Source of the DNA: Mycolicibacterium sp. P1-5
GTDB lineage: Bacteria; Actinomycetota; Actinomycetes; Mycobacteriales; Mycobacteriaceae
DNA: 64,000 bases
Assembly (NCBI RefSeq): GCF_008329565.1
Contig: NZ_NPKT01000024.1
Location: forward strand, 1-64,000
Reading direction: 5' to 3'
Below the pieces are notes generated by a model. That model did no database searches. It worked only from the letters and a program-made list of their open reading frames with translations, and was not told the DNA's origin. A program made the position numbers and the translations under genes. The first letter of the stretch is position 1. The number at the start of each line of letters is the position of its first letter. Below are positions 8,373 through 17,197 of the stretch, one piece after another.

Positions 8373-9918
8373 CGTCGCCGGCCATGTCGAGTGCGGCCAG
8401 GTGGCTGAACAACATCGACGCGCCGATCGGATTTCCGCCACCCGGGTAGGTTGTTCCGCTGACCGCGGCCATCGTGTTGCCCGCCGCGTAGAGACCCGGG
8501 ATCGCCTGGCCGGATTCGTCGAGCACCCGAGCCCTGCTATCGGTGCGTAATCCGCCCTTGGTACCGAGATCGGATAGGCCGAACGCCGCCGCGTGAAACG
8601 GTGGCGTGTCGATCGGCACCAGCGGTGACTCACCGCCGGAGAACGCCCTGTCATACGCCTCGTCGCCGCGACCGAAATCGGTGTCGGCGCCGGCGGCGAC
8701 CATCTCGTTGTAGCGGGTGACGGTGTGCTGCAGTGCATCGGCGGGAACCCCGATCAACTCGGCCAGTTCCGCCAGAGTGCTTGCGCTGCGCCATAATCGA
8801 GCGCTCTGATACTCCTCGGTGTTCACCATGGAGACGTTGGTCGCCTTGACCGGCGGGACATCGCCCTCACGGTTGTCGTAGACCATCCAGAACGGCACAT
8901 CGAGGCGCCCGGCCTGCATCTCGACGATGATCTGCCGGCCGATGCGGTCATAGGCCGCGGACTCGTTGACGAACCGTTGACCGGCCTGATTGACGAAGAT
9001 ACCGCCGGTGAACCACAGGGCGAACGCCGAACGGCCGTCGGGGTGAGTCAGGCCCGGCGACCACCACGCCTGGTCCATCAGGTCGGTCGCCGCGCCGATC
9101 CGGATCGCGGCCTCCAGCGCTGCGCCGGTACTGCCGGGGCCGCCCATGGTGTCGCGGGCTTCGCCGGGCACACCGTACGTCTTTCGTAGCTCGGGGTTGT
9201 GCTCGAATCCGCCTGCGGCCAAAAGCACTCCGCGCCGGGCGCCGATCCGCACCGGGCTTCCGTCGCGCTGCACGACCGCACCGACCACTCGCCCGTTGTC
9301 GGTGATCAGCTCGGTGAGTTGCGTGTTGCGAAACAGCGCCGCGTGCGGATAGCCGGCCAGCGCGGCGAGGAATCGGCCGATCAGTGCGCGGCCGCCGAAA
9401 AGCTTCTCGGGAGCTGGTGCGCCGAGGCGGTCGTGGTCGAGCGGGCCACGCACGGAACCGGCGTAGGGGCCGAGCTTCTCGCCGCGGACCGGGGCCGCCA
9501 CGATGTGACGTAAGCCGTCGCCGCGGGAATCAGGTGCCTTGCCGTAGTAGTCCGGCCAGGGCAGCACGCTGAACACGAAGTTCTCGTCGGCTTCCAGGTA
9601 TTCGATGAGTCCCGGTCCGCGACGGATGTAGGTTTCTTGCAAGTCGCGCGGGGTGCGGTCACCGATGACTGCGTGAAAGTAGTTCAGCGCCTTCTCGATC
9701 GTGTCATCGCTGCCCGCACGCTGCAGGACCGGATTGCACGGGAACCACATGCCGCCGCCACCCGAATACGCCGTGGTTCCGCCGAACTTGTCGGTCGACT
9801 CCACCAGTGTCACCGACAGGCCTTCGCGAGCTGCCGTATAGGCGCCGGTGATGCCGCCGCCGGAGCCGGCAACAATGACGTCGACGATCTCATCGAATGC
9901 GGTGTCGTGCGCGCTCAT
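8359..9918 (-). CDS. FAD-binding dehydrogenase, 3-ketosteroid dehydrogenase-like
   Basis: A 519-aa flavoprotein of the KstD/fumarate-reductase FAD family. It has an N-terminal Rossmann dinucleotide site (VDVIVAGSGGGITGAYTA, about residues 12-29), the GGTTAYSGGGGMW segment, and a C-terminal FAD segment with LYAAGN. The TTYPGGG motif near the C-terminus matches the YPGAG region of KstD enzymes, where the Tyr and last Gly polarise the substrate ketone. It probably oxidises a ring-A ketosteroid or similar cyclic ketone. It sits between the mce operon and a thioesterase transcribed in the same direction. Whether the reaction is delta-1 or delta-4 dehydrogenation cannot be told. Confidence 0.82.
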   Translation of the reverse strand: MSAHDTAFDEIVDVIVAGSGGGITGAYTAAREGLSVTLVESTDKFGGTTAYSGGGGMWFPCNPVLQRAGSDDTIEKALNYFHAVIGDRTPRDLQETYIRRGPGLIEYLEADENFVFSVLPWPDYYGKAPDSRGDGLRHIVAAPVRGEKLGPYAGSVRGPLDHDRLGAPAPEKLFGGRALIGRFLAALAGYPHAALFRNTQLTELITDNGRVVGAVVQRDGSPVRIGARRGVLLAAGGFEHNPELRKTYGVPGEARDTMGGPGSTGAALEAAIRIGAATDLMDQAWWSPGLTHPDGRSAFALWFTGGIFVNQAGQRFVNESAAYDRIGRQIIVEMQAGRLDVPFWMVYDNREGDVPPVKATNVSMVNTEEYQSARLWRSASTLAELAELIGVPADALQHTVTRYNEMVAAGADTDFGRGDEAYDRAFSGGESPLVPIDTPPFHAAAFGLSDLGTKGGLRTDSRARVLDESGQAIPGLYAAGNTMAAVSGTTYPGGGNPIGASMLFSHLAALDMAGDVRSA

Positions 9919-9963
9919 CGGCCTCCTTTGTCGTTGGCTTTCACTGTGATCGGTGCCCGGCTG

Positions 9964-10584
9964 TTAGGCAACAACCACTCCCGGTGAGCGCGGATGGATG
10001 AACACTCCCTCCGCGCGAACCGTGACGCCGTCGGAGGTTGCGATGTGGCCGACGGCATAGATCTTCGCGCCTGCTACCCGGTCGACGTGGGCTTCGATGT
10101 GCAGCGGCCCCAGCCGCGTTCCCAACTCATAGCGCAGGGTGAGCGTTCCGGTCACCGCGGGTCGTCCGGGCTTGTGTGCCGTCGCCCCGAGAACGTGGTC
10201 CAGAAGCAGGGCGCAGATTCCGCCGTGCACGTGGCCCGGTGGTCCTTCGTACGCCGCGCCCAGCGTGGCATCGGCCCATACACTGCCGTCGGTTTCTTGA
10301 TGGACCACGAGCGGAGGAGCCAACGCGTTGCGAAGTCCGATGACTGCATTGCCACAGGGGAGGGGTCGGCCGTCGGCGTCGGACTGCACACCGAAAGATC
10401 CGGGGATCAAATGCTGGCCGAGCTCGTCAGCCGCAGCGTCGATCTTGGCCTTCGCCGAGACGATGCCATCGGAACTCGCCTGGTTGCGGATCGTGACGTC
10501 GACGAGACGGCGTACTGAGTCCGTCAGGGATGCAAGAAGCACCGCTGGAGAGTCATTTTCAGGGTCCGAGCTCACCGCCCTCAT
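9964..10584 (-). CDS. PaaI-type hotdog thioesterase
   Basis: A 206-aa protein. The C-terminal ~130 residues form a hotdog fold with the PaaI-family signature GPPGHVHGGICALLLDHVLG, where the GHVHGG segment with its His and following Asp is the usual CoA-thioester hydrolysis site. The N-terminal ~70 residues (LLASLTDSVRRLVD) are helical and resemble a flavin-reductase-like or regulatory extension seen in some actinobacterial members. It probably hydrolyses an acyl-CoA in the neighbouring pathway. The ATG at 10584 has a purine-rich leader; a start 18 nt earlier is also possible. It faces away from the PadR gene. Confidence 0.8.
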   Translation of the reverse strand: MRAVSSDPENDSPAVLLASLTDSVRRLVDVTIRNQASSDGIVSAKAKIDAAADELGQHLIPGSFGVQSDADGRPLPCGNAVIGLRNALAPPLVVHQETDGSVWADATLGAAYEGPPGHVHGGICALLLDHVLGATAHKPGRPAVTGTLTLRYELGTRLGPLHIEAHVDRVAGAKIYAVGHIATSDGVTVRAEGVFIHPRSPGVVVA

Positions 10585-10641
10585 CTTTCGGGCGGGGAGC
10601 ATCGCAGCACAACCGGGCGTCCCGGCCAGCGGTTGGTGCGG

Positions 10642-10669
10642 TTGAACCCGTGACCTGGGTTGATACCCT
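10642..10669 (+). promoter_or_regulatory. Candidate promoter giving a leaderless PadR transcript
   Basis: TTGAAC (10642-10647) and TACCCT (10664-10669) are separated by 16 nt, a reasonable mycobacterial sigma-A-type pair. A transcript start 6-7 nt after the -10 box would fall on the GTG at 10676, giving a leaderless mRNA, a common arrangement in mycobacteria. Proposed by eye only. Confidence 0.35.
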
Positions 10670-10675
10670 TTCCTG

Positions 10676-11341
10676 GTGACTGGACCCGAGGCTGGCGCTC
10701 AGCCGTCGCTGTCGGCGACCGGCTGGGCGCTGCTCGGAATGCTCTCCTACGAAACGGAACTGTCCGGTTATGACATCCGCAAGTGGATCGACTGGAGCAT
10801 GCGCTACTACTACGGCAGCCCGGCGTTCAGCCAGATTTATTCCGAGCTGAAGAAACTCGAGAAGATGGGTCTGCTCACCTCGAGAGTGGACGGAAGCGGC
10901 ACCCGCAACCGCCGGCTCTACAAGATCACCGAAAGCGGCATGCAAGCCGTTACCCGATGGGCCCGCGAAGCGCCGGTGGAGCCGCCGTCGCTGAAGCACC
11001 CCGCTATTCTGCGGATCACGTTGGGGCACTTAAGTGATCCGACTGCGCTCAAGCAGACGTTGCAAGACCACATCGCATACGTCGACGAGATGCAACGCGA
11101 CGCCGCCAAGGAAGCGCGATGGGCTGCCGCCGATCCATCGTGGGCCTACGCCAAGATCGCACTGCAGTGGGCCGAAAGGTACTACGCATCCGAGCGAGAA
11201 CTCACTTTGCAGTTGATCAAAGATCTCGACGAAGCAGAGGCGAATTTTCCGAAAGTGGGTGAGGGCGCGAGGATTCCCTGGCCCGACCCGTCCTATTGGT
11301 ATGAGATCGAGCGGAAAGCCGACGCCGAAGACGGCGAGTGA
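10676..11341 (+). CDS. PadR-family transcriptional regulator
   Basis: A 221-aa regulator starting with GTG. The N-terminal winged helix (about residues 10-85) contains the PadR pattern LSGYDIRKWID and FSQIYSELKKLEKMGLLTSR, with the recognition helix and wing. The C-terminal half is a helical Vir_act_alpha_C dimerisation domain (about 95-190). PadR proteins are usually repressors released by phenolic or other small ligands. It is flanked by a divergent thioesterase and a convergent KstD gene, so it may control one or both. No clear inverted repeat was found in the 91-nt gap to the thioesterase gene. Confidence 0.88.
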   Translation: MTGPEAGAQPSLSATGWALLGMLSYETELSGYDIRKWIDWSMRYYYGSPAFSQIYSELKKLEKMGLLTSRVDGSGTRNRRLYKITESGMQAVTRWAREAPVEPPSLKHPAILRITLGHLSDPTALKQTLQDHIAYVDEMQRDAAKEARWAAADPSWAYAKIALQWAERYYASERELTLQLIKDLDEAEANFPKVGEGARIPWPDPSYWYEIERKADAEDGE

Positions 11342-11365
11342 TCGCGGGTTAGCGTTCGCGCCGAC

Positions 11366-13078
11366 TCAGGCCCGGCCGGCCGCATGCTGCGCGGCGATAT
11401 AGCCGAAAACCAAGCCCTGGGCGATGGTGGCACCCGCGCCGGGATACGTGTTGCCGAACGCGTTGGCGGCGGTGTTGCCGATCGCGTACAACCCATTGAT
11501 GACGTTGCCGTCCTCACGGAGCACCCGCGCTTCGCCATCGGCGCGCAAACCCCCGCACGTTCCCAGGTCACTGAGCACCATCTTCACCGCATAGAACGGT
11601 CCCTTGGTCAGCGGCCGTAAATTCGGGTTGGGTGTCACGGTGGGATCGCCGTAGTACCGGTCGTATGCGCTACGCCCGCGTTCGAAATCGGGGTCCTCGC
11701 CGGCGAACGCATGCTCGTTGAAGCGGGTCACCGTCGCGTGGAAGTTGTCCGCGGGAACACCCATTTTGGCTGCCAGCACCGTGAAATCGTCGGCCCGGAC
11801 TGCTATCCCGGCGTCATACCAGCGCTGAGGGATAGGCATCCGCGGAAACAGCTCGGCCGCAAAGACATAGCTGTTGCGGTAACGCTGATCGAAGACGATC
11901 CACATGTCCTCCACCGGTGTCTCCGCGGCTTGGAGCGCCAGGATTCGCTGGCCGAAGCTCATGTAGTCGGACGATTCGTTGGCGAACCGGTGCCCGTTCT
12001 GGTCGACGATGAACGACCCGGGTAGCGAGCGTTCGGCGAGCATCACCGCAGGGGCCCCGCCGGGCAGGGGCGCGACGGCGGGGAACCACCATGATTGATC
12101 CATGAGCGCGATGTCAGCTCCGATGTCCGCAGCGATTCGGATTGCGTCACCGGTGTTGGACTCGGCGCCCAGACTGAAATTGCGGCCGAGGCTTTCGGAT
12201 TGGAACTTCCACCGCATCTCCATGTTGTGGTCGAAGCCGCCGGCCGCGAGCACGACGCCCCGTCGCGCGGTGATGGTGATGCTCTTGCCGCCGTGTTCCA
12301 CGACCGCCCCGGTGACGTCGGTGCCATCGGTCACCAAGTCGGTGAGCGCGGTGTCGAGCCAGATCGGGATGCCGGCGCGGATGGCTCCGGCGAACAGGCC
12401 GGCAGCCAGGGCCTGTCCTCCGGCTGCGTAGCGCCTCCCGAGGGCAAGGCCGCCGACGCCCTGAGCGAGCCGCTTGACGACGGTGGGGATTCCCTTGCGG
12501 GGGACCCGGCTCATGAGGTTCAGCCAGCGGTAGTCCGCACCCGTGGTCGGCATCGGAATGCTGGCCTCCATCACCCCCGGGCGCAGATCCGACAAGTGCT
12601 CGCCGAGCTTGGCGGTATCGAGTGGACGGCATTCACAAGTGCGCCCGGCGGCCGAGCCACCGGGGGCCTCCGGGTGGTAGTCGGAGTACTCCTTGGCCCA
12701 GAACAGCTTCATCGGTGTGGTGCGGCGCAGCATGTCGATGGTCGCCGGCAACCGCTTGAGGAACGCTGCCGAGCGCTCTTGCGGCGCGGAGCCGGCGACG
12801 ACAGCGTCGAGGTAGGTCTGTGCCCGGGATGCGGAGTCGACACCACCGCATTCGGAGATCACCCGGCTGGACGGGAGCCACAGGGCACCGCCTGACCGGG
12901 CCGTCGAACCACCGACATGGGAGGACTTCTCGACGACCAGAACCGACAACCCCTTCTCGTGGCCGGCCAGCGCAGCGGCGAGGCCGGTGCCGGATCCGAT
13001 GACGAGCAGGTCCACCTCGGTATCGGCGATGGAAACTCCGGTTGGCACGGTGTTGTGGCTGGTAGCGGTCACAATCAC
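11366..13078 (-). CDS. kstD: 3-ketosteroid delta-1-dehydrogenase (KstD)
   Basis: This 570-aa FAD enzyme is the best KstD match in the window. It has an N-terminal FAD site (VDLLVIGSGTGLAAALAG, about residues 23-40), GGSTARSGGALWLPSS, a central substrate-binding domain, and a C-terminal NTYPGAGATI motif with Tyr545 and Gly549. These correspond to the Tyr487/Gly491 pair of Rhodococcus KstD1 that activates the C3 ketone. The reaction is ring-A C1-C2 desaturation of 3-ketosteroids, passing electrons to an acceptor. The length matches the family. KstD works with KshA, and kshA begins divergently 134 nt away. The two probably share a promoter region. Confidence 0.87.
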   Translation of the reverse strand: MIVTATSHNTVPTGVSIADTEVDLLVIGSGTGLAAALAGHEKGLSVLVVEKSSHVGGSTARSGGALWLPSSRVISECGGVDSASRAQTYLDAVVAGSAPQERSAAFLKRLPATIDMLRRTTPMKLFWAKEYSDYHPEAPGGSAAGRTCECRPLDTAKLGEHLSDLRPGVMEASIPMPTTGADYRWLNLMSRVPRKGIPTVVKRLAQGVGGLALGRRYAAGGQALAAGLFAGAIRAGIPIWLDTALTDLVTDGTDVTGAVVEHGGKSITITARRGVVLAAGGFDHNMEMRWKFQSESLGRNFSLGAESNTGDAIRIAADIGADIALMDQSWWFPAVAPLPGGAPAVMLAERSLPGSFIVDQNGHRFANESSDYMSFGQRILALQAAETPVEDMWIVFDQRYRNSYVFAAELFPRMPIPQRWYDAGIAVRADDFTVLAAKMGVPADNFHATVTRFNEHAFAGEDPDFERGRSAYDRYYGDPTVTPNPNLRPLTKGPFYAVKMVLSDLGTCGGLRADGEARVLREDGNVINGLYAIGNTAANAFGNTYPGAGATIAQGLVFGYIAAQHAAGRA

Positions 13079-13212
13079 TGACGATAGAGCCGCATAGTGA
13101 AATTCTGAATCCCGTCTCCCTTTGAGCGGAACGCAGACCTCTACGGGGCATTTCTGCGAAGTTCAATGGTGACATCAGCCGCGAATTCATCGATCGAAGG
13201 ACGGACGCAAAG

Positions 13213-14358
13213 ATGACGACGCATTCCGAGGCCGACGAGATTCGGTTGATCGACGCAGGATCGGTGCCCACCCGGTTCGCCAGGGGGTGGCACTGCCTGG
13301 GGTTGGTCCGCGATTTCGGTGACGGCAAGCCACACCAGATCAACGCTTTCGGGCAGAAGTTGGTGGTGTTCCGCGGCGACGACGGTGCCGTCAACGTGCT
13401 CGACGGTTATTGCCGGCACATGGGTGGTGACCTCTCTCAGGGGACGGTGAAAGGCAACGAGATCGCCTGCCCGTTCCACGACTGGCGGTGGGGCGGCGAC
13501 GGACGTTGCAAGTTGGTGCCCTACAGCAAGCGGACGCCGCGATTGGCGCGCACCGCGTCATGGCCCACGTTGGAGCAGGACGGCATGCTGTTCGTCTGGA
13601 ATGACCCCGAACGGAAAGCGCCGCCGGCCGAGGTCACCATTCCTCGCATCGGGGGCGCCAGCAGCGACGAATGGACCGACTGGCATTGGTACACCACCGT
13701 GGTGCACAGCAACTGCCGGGAGATCATCGACAACGTCGTGGATATGGCGCACTTCTTCTACATCCACGGATCGCTGCCGACACACTTCAAGAACATCTTC
13801 GAAGGCCACGTCGCGACGCAGTACATGAACAGCGCGGGTCGTCCCGACATCGGCGAACCCGGCGAGACTCAGATGCTGGGGACCACATCGGTGGCGTCCT
13901 ACTACGGGCCTTCGTTCATGATCGACGATCTGACCTACCACTACACCAACGTCGACCACCACACCGTGCTGATCAACTGCCACTATCCGATCGACGCCAA
14001 TTCCTTTGTGCTGCAATACGGCATCATCGTCAAGAAGTCGGCGGAGCTGCCCGACGACCTTGCCATGCAGACGGCGATCGGTCTCGGGGACTTCGTCAAG
14101 ATGGGCTTCGAGCAGGACGTGCAGATCTGGCGCAACAAGACTCGCATCGACAACCCGCTGCTGGTGGAAGAGGACGGCCCGGTGTATCAGCTCCGACGCT
14201 GGTACGAGCAGTTCTATGTCGACGTCGCGGATGTCACGCCGGATATGGTCGACCGATTTGAATTCGAACTCGACACCACCCAACCGACCCAGGCATGGAT
14301 GAAGGAAGTGGAAGCCAACCTCAGCGCCCGGGAGTCGGCGTCCGGACCGGTGGGGTGA
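13213..14358 (+). CDS. kshA: 3-ketosteroid 9-alpha-monooxygenase, oxygenase component
   Basis: A 381-aa Rieske non-heme iron oxygenase closely resembling KshA over its whole length. Rieske ligands are Cys67 and His69 (GYCRHMGG) and Cys86 and His89 (CPFHDW). The mononuclear iron ligands lie in NVVDMAHFFYIH (His180 and His185). The segment around KTRIDNPLLVEEDG and RRWYEQFYVDVADV is a conserved KshA C-terminal signature. With a KshB reductase it hydroxylates C9 of 1,4-androstadienedione-type substrates, which opens ring B. No full kshB is present here. A purine-rich GAAGGA lies about 12 nt upstream of the ATG. Followed at once by a small zinc-ribbon gene. Confidence 0.95.
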   Translation: MTTHSEADEIRLIDAGSVPTRFARGWHCLGLVRDFGDGKPHQINAFGQKLVVFRGDDGAVNVLDGYCRHMGGDLSQGTVKGNEIACPFHDWRWGGDGRCKLVPYSKRTPRLARTASWPTLEQDGMLFVWNDPERKAPPAEVTIPRIGGASSDEWTDWHWYTTVVHSNCREIIDNVVDMAHFFYIHGSLPTHFKNIFEGHVATQYMNSAGRPDIGEPGETQMLGTTSVASYYGPSFMIDDLTYHYTNVDHHTVLINCHYPIDANSFVLQYGIIVKKSAELPDDLAMQTAIGLGDFVKMGFEQDVQIWRNKTRIDNPLLVEEDGPVYQLRRWYEQFYVDVADVTPDMVDRFEFELDTTQPTQAWMKEVEANLSARESASGPVG

Positions 14359-14360
14359 GG

Positions 14361-14645
14361 ATGGCCGTCCGTCCAGACATTCGTCTTGACGACGCGCCGA
14401 TGGTTCCGGTGCAGTGCGCGCGTTGCGGTGCCGGCGTGCAGGTGCGAAAGAGCAGTTGGAATCAGACCAGTGTGCAGTGGACCGGTCCGGCGCTCACCCG
14501 GTGTGAAGAGCGTTGCAGCGCAGCGCAATTGGCCCGGCTCAATAACAGGGGTCTGTTCTTGTCCTGCTCGGCGCTGACCGAATCGATCGCCGAAGCGGTT
14601 CGGTCCGGGGATGTCCGTGTCATCGACGACTCGGCTGGGTCCTGA
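14361..14645 (+). CDS. Small zinc-ribbon-like protein downstream of kshA, function unknown
   Basis: A 94-aa protein starting 2 nt after the kshA stop, with GAGG just before the ATG, so it is almost certainly co-translated with kshA. It has four cysteines arranged CxxC (Cys19, Cys22) and CxxxC (Cys48, Cys52), a pattern for zinc or iron binding, and a striking VRKSSWNQTSVQW stretch between them. I recognise the general pattern as an actinobacterial conserved hypothetical but not a named function. A role as an accessory or electron-transfer partner for the oxygenase is an inference from position only. It converges with the NTF2-like gene. Confidence 0.72.
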   Translation: MAVRPDIRLDDAPMVPVQCARCGAGVQVRKSSWNQTSVQWTGPALTRCEERCSAAQLARLNNRGLFLSCSALTESIAEAVRSGDVRVIDDSAGS

Positions 14646-14646
14646 G

Positions 14647-15090
14647 CTAGCGGTCGAAGATGTCCAGGGGGCCGACATGGGCCCGGTTGGCTTTGATCCG
14701 TTCGGCGAGGCGCCACCGGCCGTCGTCGCCTCGGCGCCAGGTGTCGTGGTAATCGCCGAGTGTGTAGAAGCGCACCGAGGGGTCGGCGGCCGCGTTGAGG
14801 TGGACGTCGCGGATGTAGGCCCTGCTCGTCGCGGTGTCGCCGGCCACGTCGACGACGACGTTGCCCAGCAGATGCTGGGTTGGGCCGCAGCCGTCCAGGA
14901 AGCCCCGGATCAGGCCGATGATCGCCGCGCTCCCCACCAGGCGTCCGGTTCCCAGGTCTCCTTCGGCATCCTCGGCGAGGATGTCGGCCATCGCCTCCCA
15001 GTTCCGGTCGTCCATCGCACGGGCGAACAAAATCAGTGCCCGCTCGATGGCACGCTCGTCGCGCAGCTGCGACAAGGCGTCGGCGTCCAC
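14647..15090 (-). CDS. SnoaL/NTF2-like protein
   Basis: A 147-aa cone-shaped (NTF2-like) fold protein. It shows the typical N-terminal helices with EAMADILAEDAEGDLG and a long curved sheet ending DDGRWRLAERIKANRAHVG. Relatives include bile-acid 7-alpha dehydratase, steroid delta-isomerase-like proteins and polyketide cyclases. The position beside steroid genes makes a dehydratase or isomerase role possible. The catalytic residues cannot be assigned with confidence. It lies 2 nt downstream of the 358-aa unknown protein and is probably its operon partner. Confidence 0.78.
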   Translation of the reverse strand: MDADALSQLRDERAIERALILFARAMDDRNWEAMADILAEDAEGDLGTGRLVGSAAIIGLIRGFLDGCGPTQHLLGNVVVDVAGDTATSRAYIRDVHLNAAADPSVRFYTLGDYHDTWRRGDDGRWRLAERIKANRAHVGPLDIFDR

Positions 15091-15092
15091 CG

Positions 15093-16169
15093 TCAGGCGA
15101 ACTGAAAGCCGCTCACCGGCGCTTCGTCCGGATACGCCGCCGGCCCGCCGAGGTCATAGGCGGCGTTGAGCGCCCCGATGAACTGCGGGTCGTGCAGGGG
15201 CTCACCGGGCACGTCGAGATTGATGCCTTTGCCCTTGAGGTCCTCGACCATCATGTCGATCGCTTTGTCGATCGTGATGTCGTCGGAGGAGTCCATGTTC
15301 TTCTTGAGTTCGTCGAAGTCTTCGAACACCTCGGCCGACCAGTGCACCAGGAAGCGCAGTTCGTCGGTGTGGTGGCGGGCGATGACGTCCTCGCCGTTCT
15401 TCAGCAGCCAATGGTCACGGCTCGCCGGGTCGCCCGCGAACACCGTATCAAACGCCAATCCGGCCGGAATCTGTTGTTCCAGTGGTCCGTTCGCCTCCCC
15501 GCGGTGCACCATCATCTCGTTCTGCACCACGACGCCACGGTTGTTGATCGGCGGCAGCACCCGCGACGGCGGTTTCAGCGGGCCGTCGGGCCAATAGGTG
15601 AAACCCGACCCTTCGTCGAGGGAGAACCAGGTGATGACCTGCGCCATTTTGATCAGGTAGTCGGAGAACAAGCCTGATTTGCCCATCACGCTGCACAACC
15701 AGGTGGGGGCGTTCTCGTGGCGCACCCCGCGGAAACTGGGGGAGTCGAGGTGTCCGGGGTCGCGGTTGGCGCACGGTCCGTTGATGTTGAACAGCATCAT
15801 CTCCGGCTTGGCGTACTGGGCGTTCCAGTAGCTCTTCGCCTGCTCGATGAAACCCTCGTTGTAGAAGCAGTCGTGCAATTCGGGGTAGAGCACGGTGCCG
15901 TAGTTGGCCAGATAGCCCCGGAAGGTCGGGGTGAGGAACAGATCCAGCGAGGGTTCGAACCCCTCGGGGAAGGCACCGCTCATCGTGGCCATCAGTTCGT
16001 CGGCCGAGGCGAAATGCTGGGCGATGATGAGGTTCCACGGTCCCTGGGTGTGCACCACATCAAGCAATCGCTGTCGCTGATCGGCGGTGTAGATGTCGGT
16101 GATCTCGCGCGGCGGAGCCACCGGACGCAGGACGTCGGACAGTTCCAGACGCCGCTCATCTGTCAGCAT
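15093..16169 (-). CDS. Conserved protein of unknown function, possible Fe(II)/2-oxoglutarate-type fold
   Basis: A soluble 358-aa protein with no signal peptide or membrane segment. I do not recognise the family. It contains a HxD motif (GHLDSPSFRG) followed about 85 residues later by MMVHRGEANGP. Such an HxD...H arrangement with a nearby Arg is what non-heme Fe(II)/2-oxoglutarate oxygenases use to bind iron and co-substrate, and the tryptophan/aromatic-rich middle would suit a jelly-roll. This is inference from motif spacing only. It overlaps the upstream esterase gene by 14 nt and is followed by an NTF2-like gene, so it belongs to the 18546-14647 minus-strand operon. Confidence 0.6.
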   Translation of the reverse strand: MLTDERRLELSDVLRPVAPPREITDIYTADQRQRLLDVVHTQGPWNLIIAQHFASADELMATMSGAFPEGFEPSLDLFLTPTFRGYLANYGTVLYPELHDCFYNEGFIEQAKSYWNAQYAKPEMMLFNINGPCANRDPGHLDSPSFRGVRHENAPTWLCSVMGKSGLFSDYLIKMAQVITWFSLDEGSGFTYWPDGPLKPPSRVLPPINNRGVVVQNEMMVHRGEANGPLEQQIPAGLAFDTVFAGDPASRDHWLLKNGEDVIARHHTDELRFLVHWSAEVFEDFDELKKNMDSSDDITIDKAIDMMVEDLKGKGINLDVPGEPLHDPQFIGALNAAYDLGGPAAYPDEAPVSGFQFA

Positions 16170-17196
16170 GAGGATCTCCTTCAGTGGTGAGGGTTTCGAT
16201 TGTGGTTGGCGCCGCGTCCGCTGATCCAGGAAACGTCCGGTGATCGGGAGACTCGTCGTCTCCGAGCGGATTACTGAACTTGGCCCGCAGCAGGGCCCCG
16301 ACTTCCGCGACGGCCAACCGGCCGCGTGCGGTGGTGTCCGAACGCATCAGGAATCCGTGGTACATGCCCGGATAGCGAGTCATGGTCGTCTGCACACCGG
16401 CGTCGCGCAGTCGGCTCGCGTAGCGCTCGCCCCAGTCCCGGATCGGGTCGCATTCCGCAGTCACGACGATGGCCGCGGGCAAGCCCGTCAGATCGTCGGC
16501 GTAGGCCGGGATTTGATAGGGATCGTGGGATGTTCCGGTGCCGCGGTCGACCAGGTCGTGCATGTACACGATGTCGTCGTGGCGCAGCATCGGTGCATCG
16601 CGCATCGAGGTGATCGACGCCGCCCCCATATCCCGGTCCAGCCCGGGGTAGAGCAGCACCTGCACGGATATCCGGGGCCCGGAGTGGTCACGAGCGGCCA
16701 GTGCCACGGCGGCGGCCAGCGATCCGCCCGCGCTGTCGCCGACGACCGCGAGCCTGCGTGCGTCGACACCGAGGGAATCGGCATGGGCGGCAACCCATTC
16801 GGTCGCCGCATAGGCGTCGTCGAACTGTGCGGGTGGCGGTGACTCCGGTGCCAGCCGGTAGTCGACGGCGACCACTGCCGCGCCGCTGGTGTGGGCGAGT
16901 TCGCGCGCCAGCGGCTCGAACGAGTGGTTGCTGCCCATCACCAGGCCGCCGCCATGGAAGTACACCAGCACCGGTGGGCGCGGCTCGGCGGTCGGTCGGT
17001 AGAGGCGGAGCGGGATTGGTCCTGCCGGCCCGGATGCCGTCAGATCGTCGACGCGGGCCATCGCGGGCGTTGCGGGGTGCGGTGCGGATTCCAGGCCGGC
17101 GCGGACGGCGGCCAGCCCACGGACCCGCATCGGCGGCTGCGGCCCGAACGCGGCCACCCGCGCGGCGGCGTCGGGATCGAGTCGGGGCGTGCGCAT
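16156..17196 (-). CDS. Alpha/beta hydrolase, HSL-type esterase
   Basis: A 346-aa esterase of the hormone-sensitive-lipase family. It shows the oxyanion-hole motif YFHGGG, the nucleophile elbow GDSAGGS, an acid in AECDPIRDWG, and the catalytic His in PGMYHGF. The family hydrolyses short acyl esters, including acetylated steroids. It begins 1 nt before the SDR stop and overlaps the downstream gene, so it is in the middle of a five-gene operon. A cleaner start at Met23 (MRVRGL) is possible. The substrate is unknown. Confidence 0.85.
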   Translation of the reverse strand: MRTPRLDPDAAARVAAFGPQPPMRVRGLAAVRAGLESAPHPATPAMARVDDLTASGPAGPIPLRLYRPTAEPRPPVLVYFHGGGLVMGSNHSFEPLARELAHTSGAAVVAVDYRLAPESPPPAQFDDAYAATEWVAAHADSLGVDARRLAVVGDSAGGSLAAAVALAARDHSGPRISVQVLLYPGLDRDMGAASITSMRDAPMLRHDDIVYMHDLVDRGTGTSHDPYQIPAYADDLTGLPAAIVVTAECDPIRDWGERYASRLRDAGVQTTMTRYPGMYHGFLMRSDTTARGRLAVAEVGALLRAKFSNPLGDDESPDHRTFPGSADAAPTTIETLTTEGDPHADR

Positions 17197-17197
17197 C

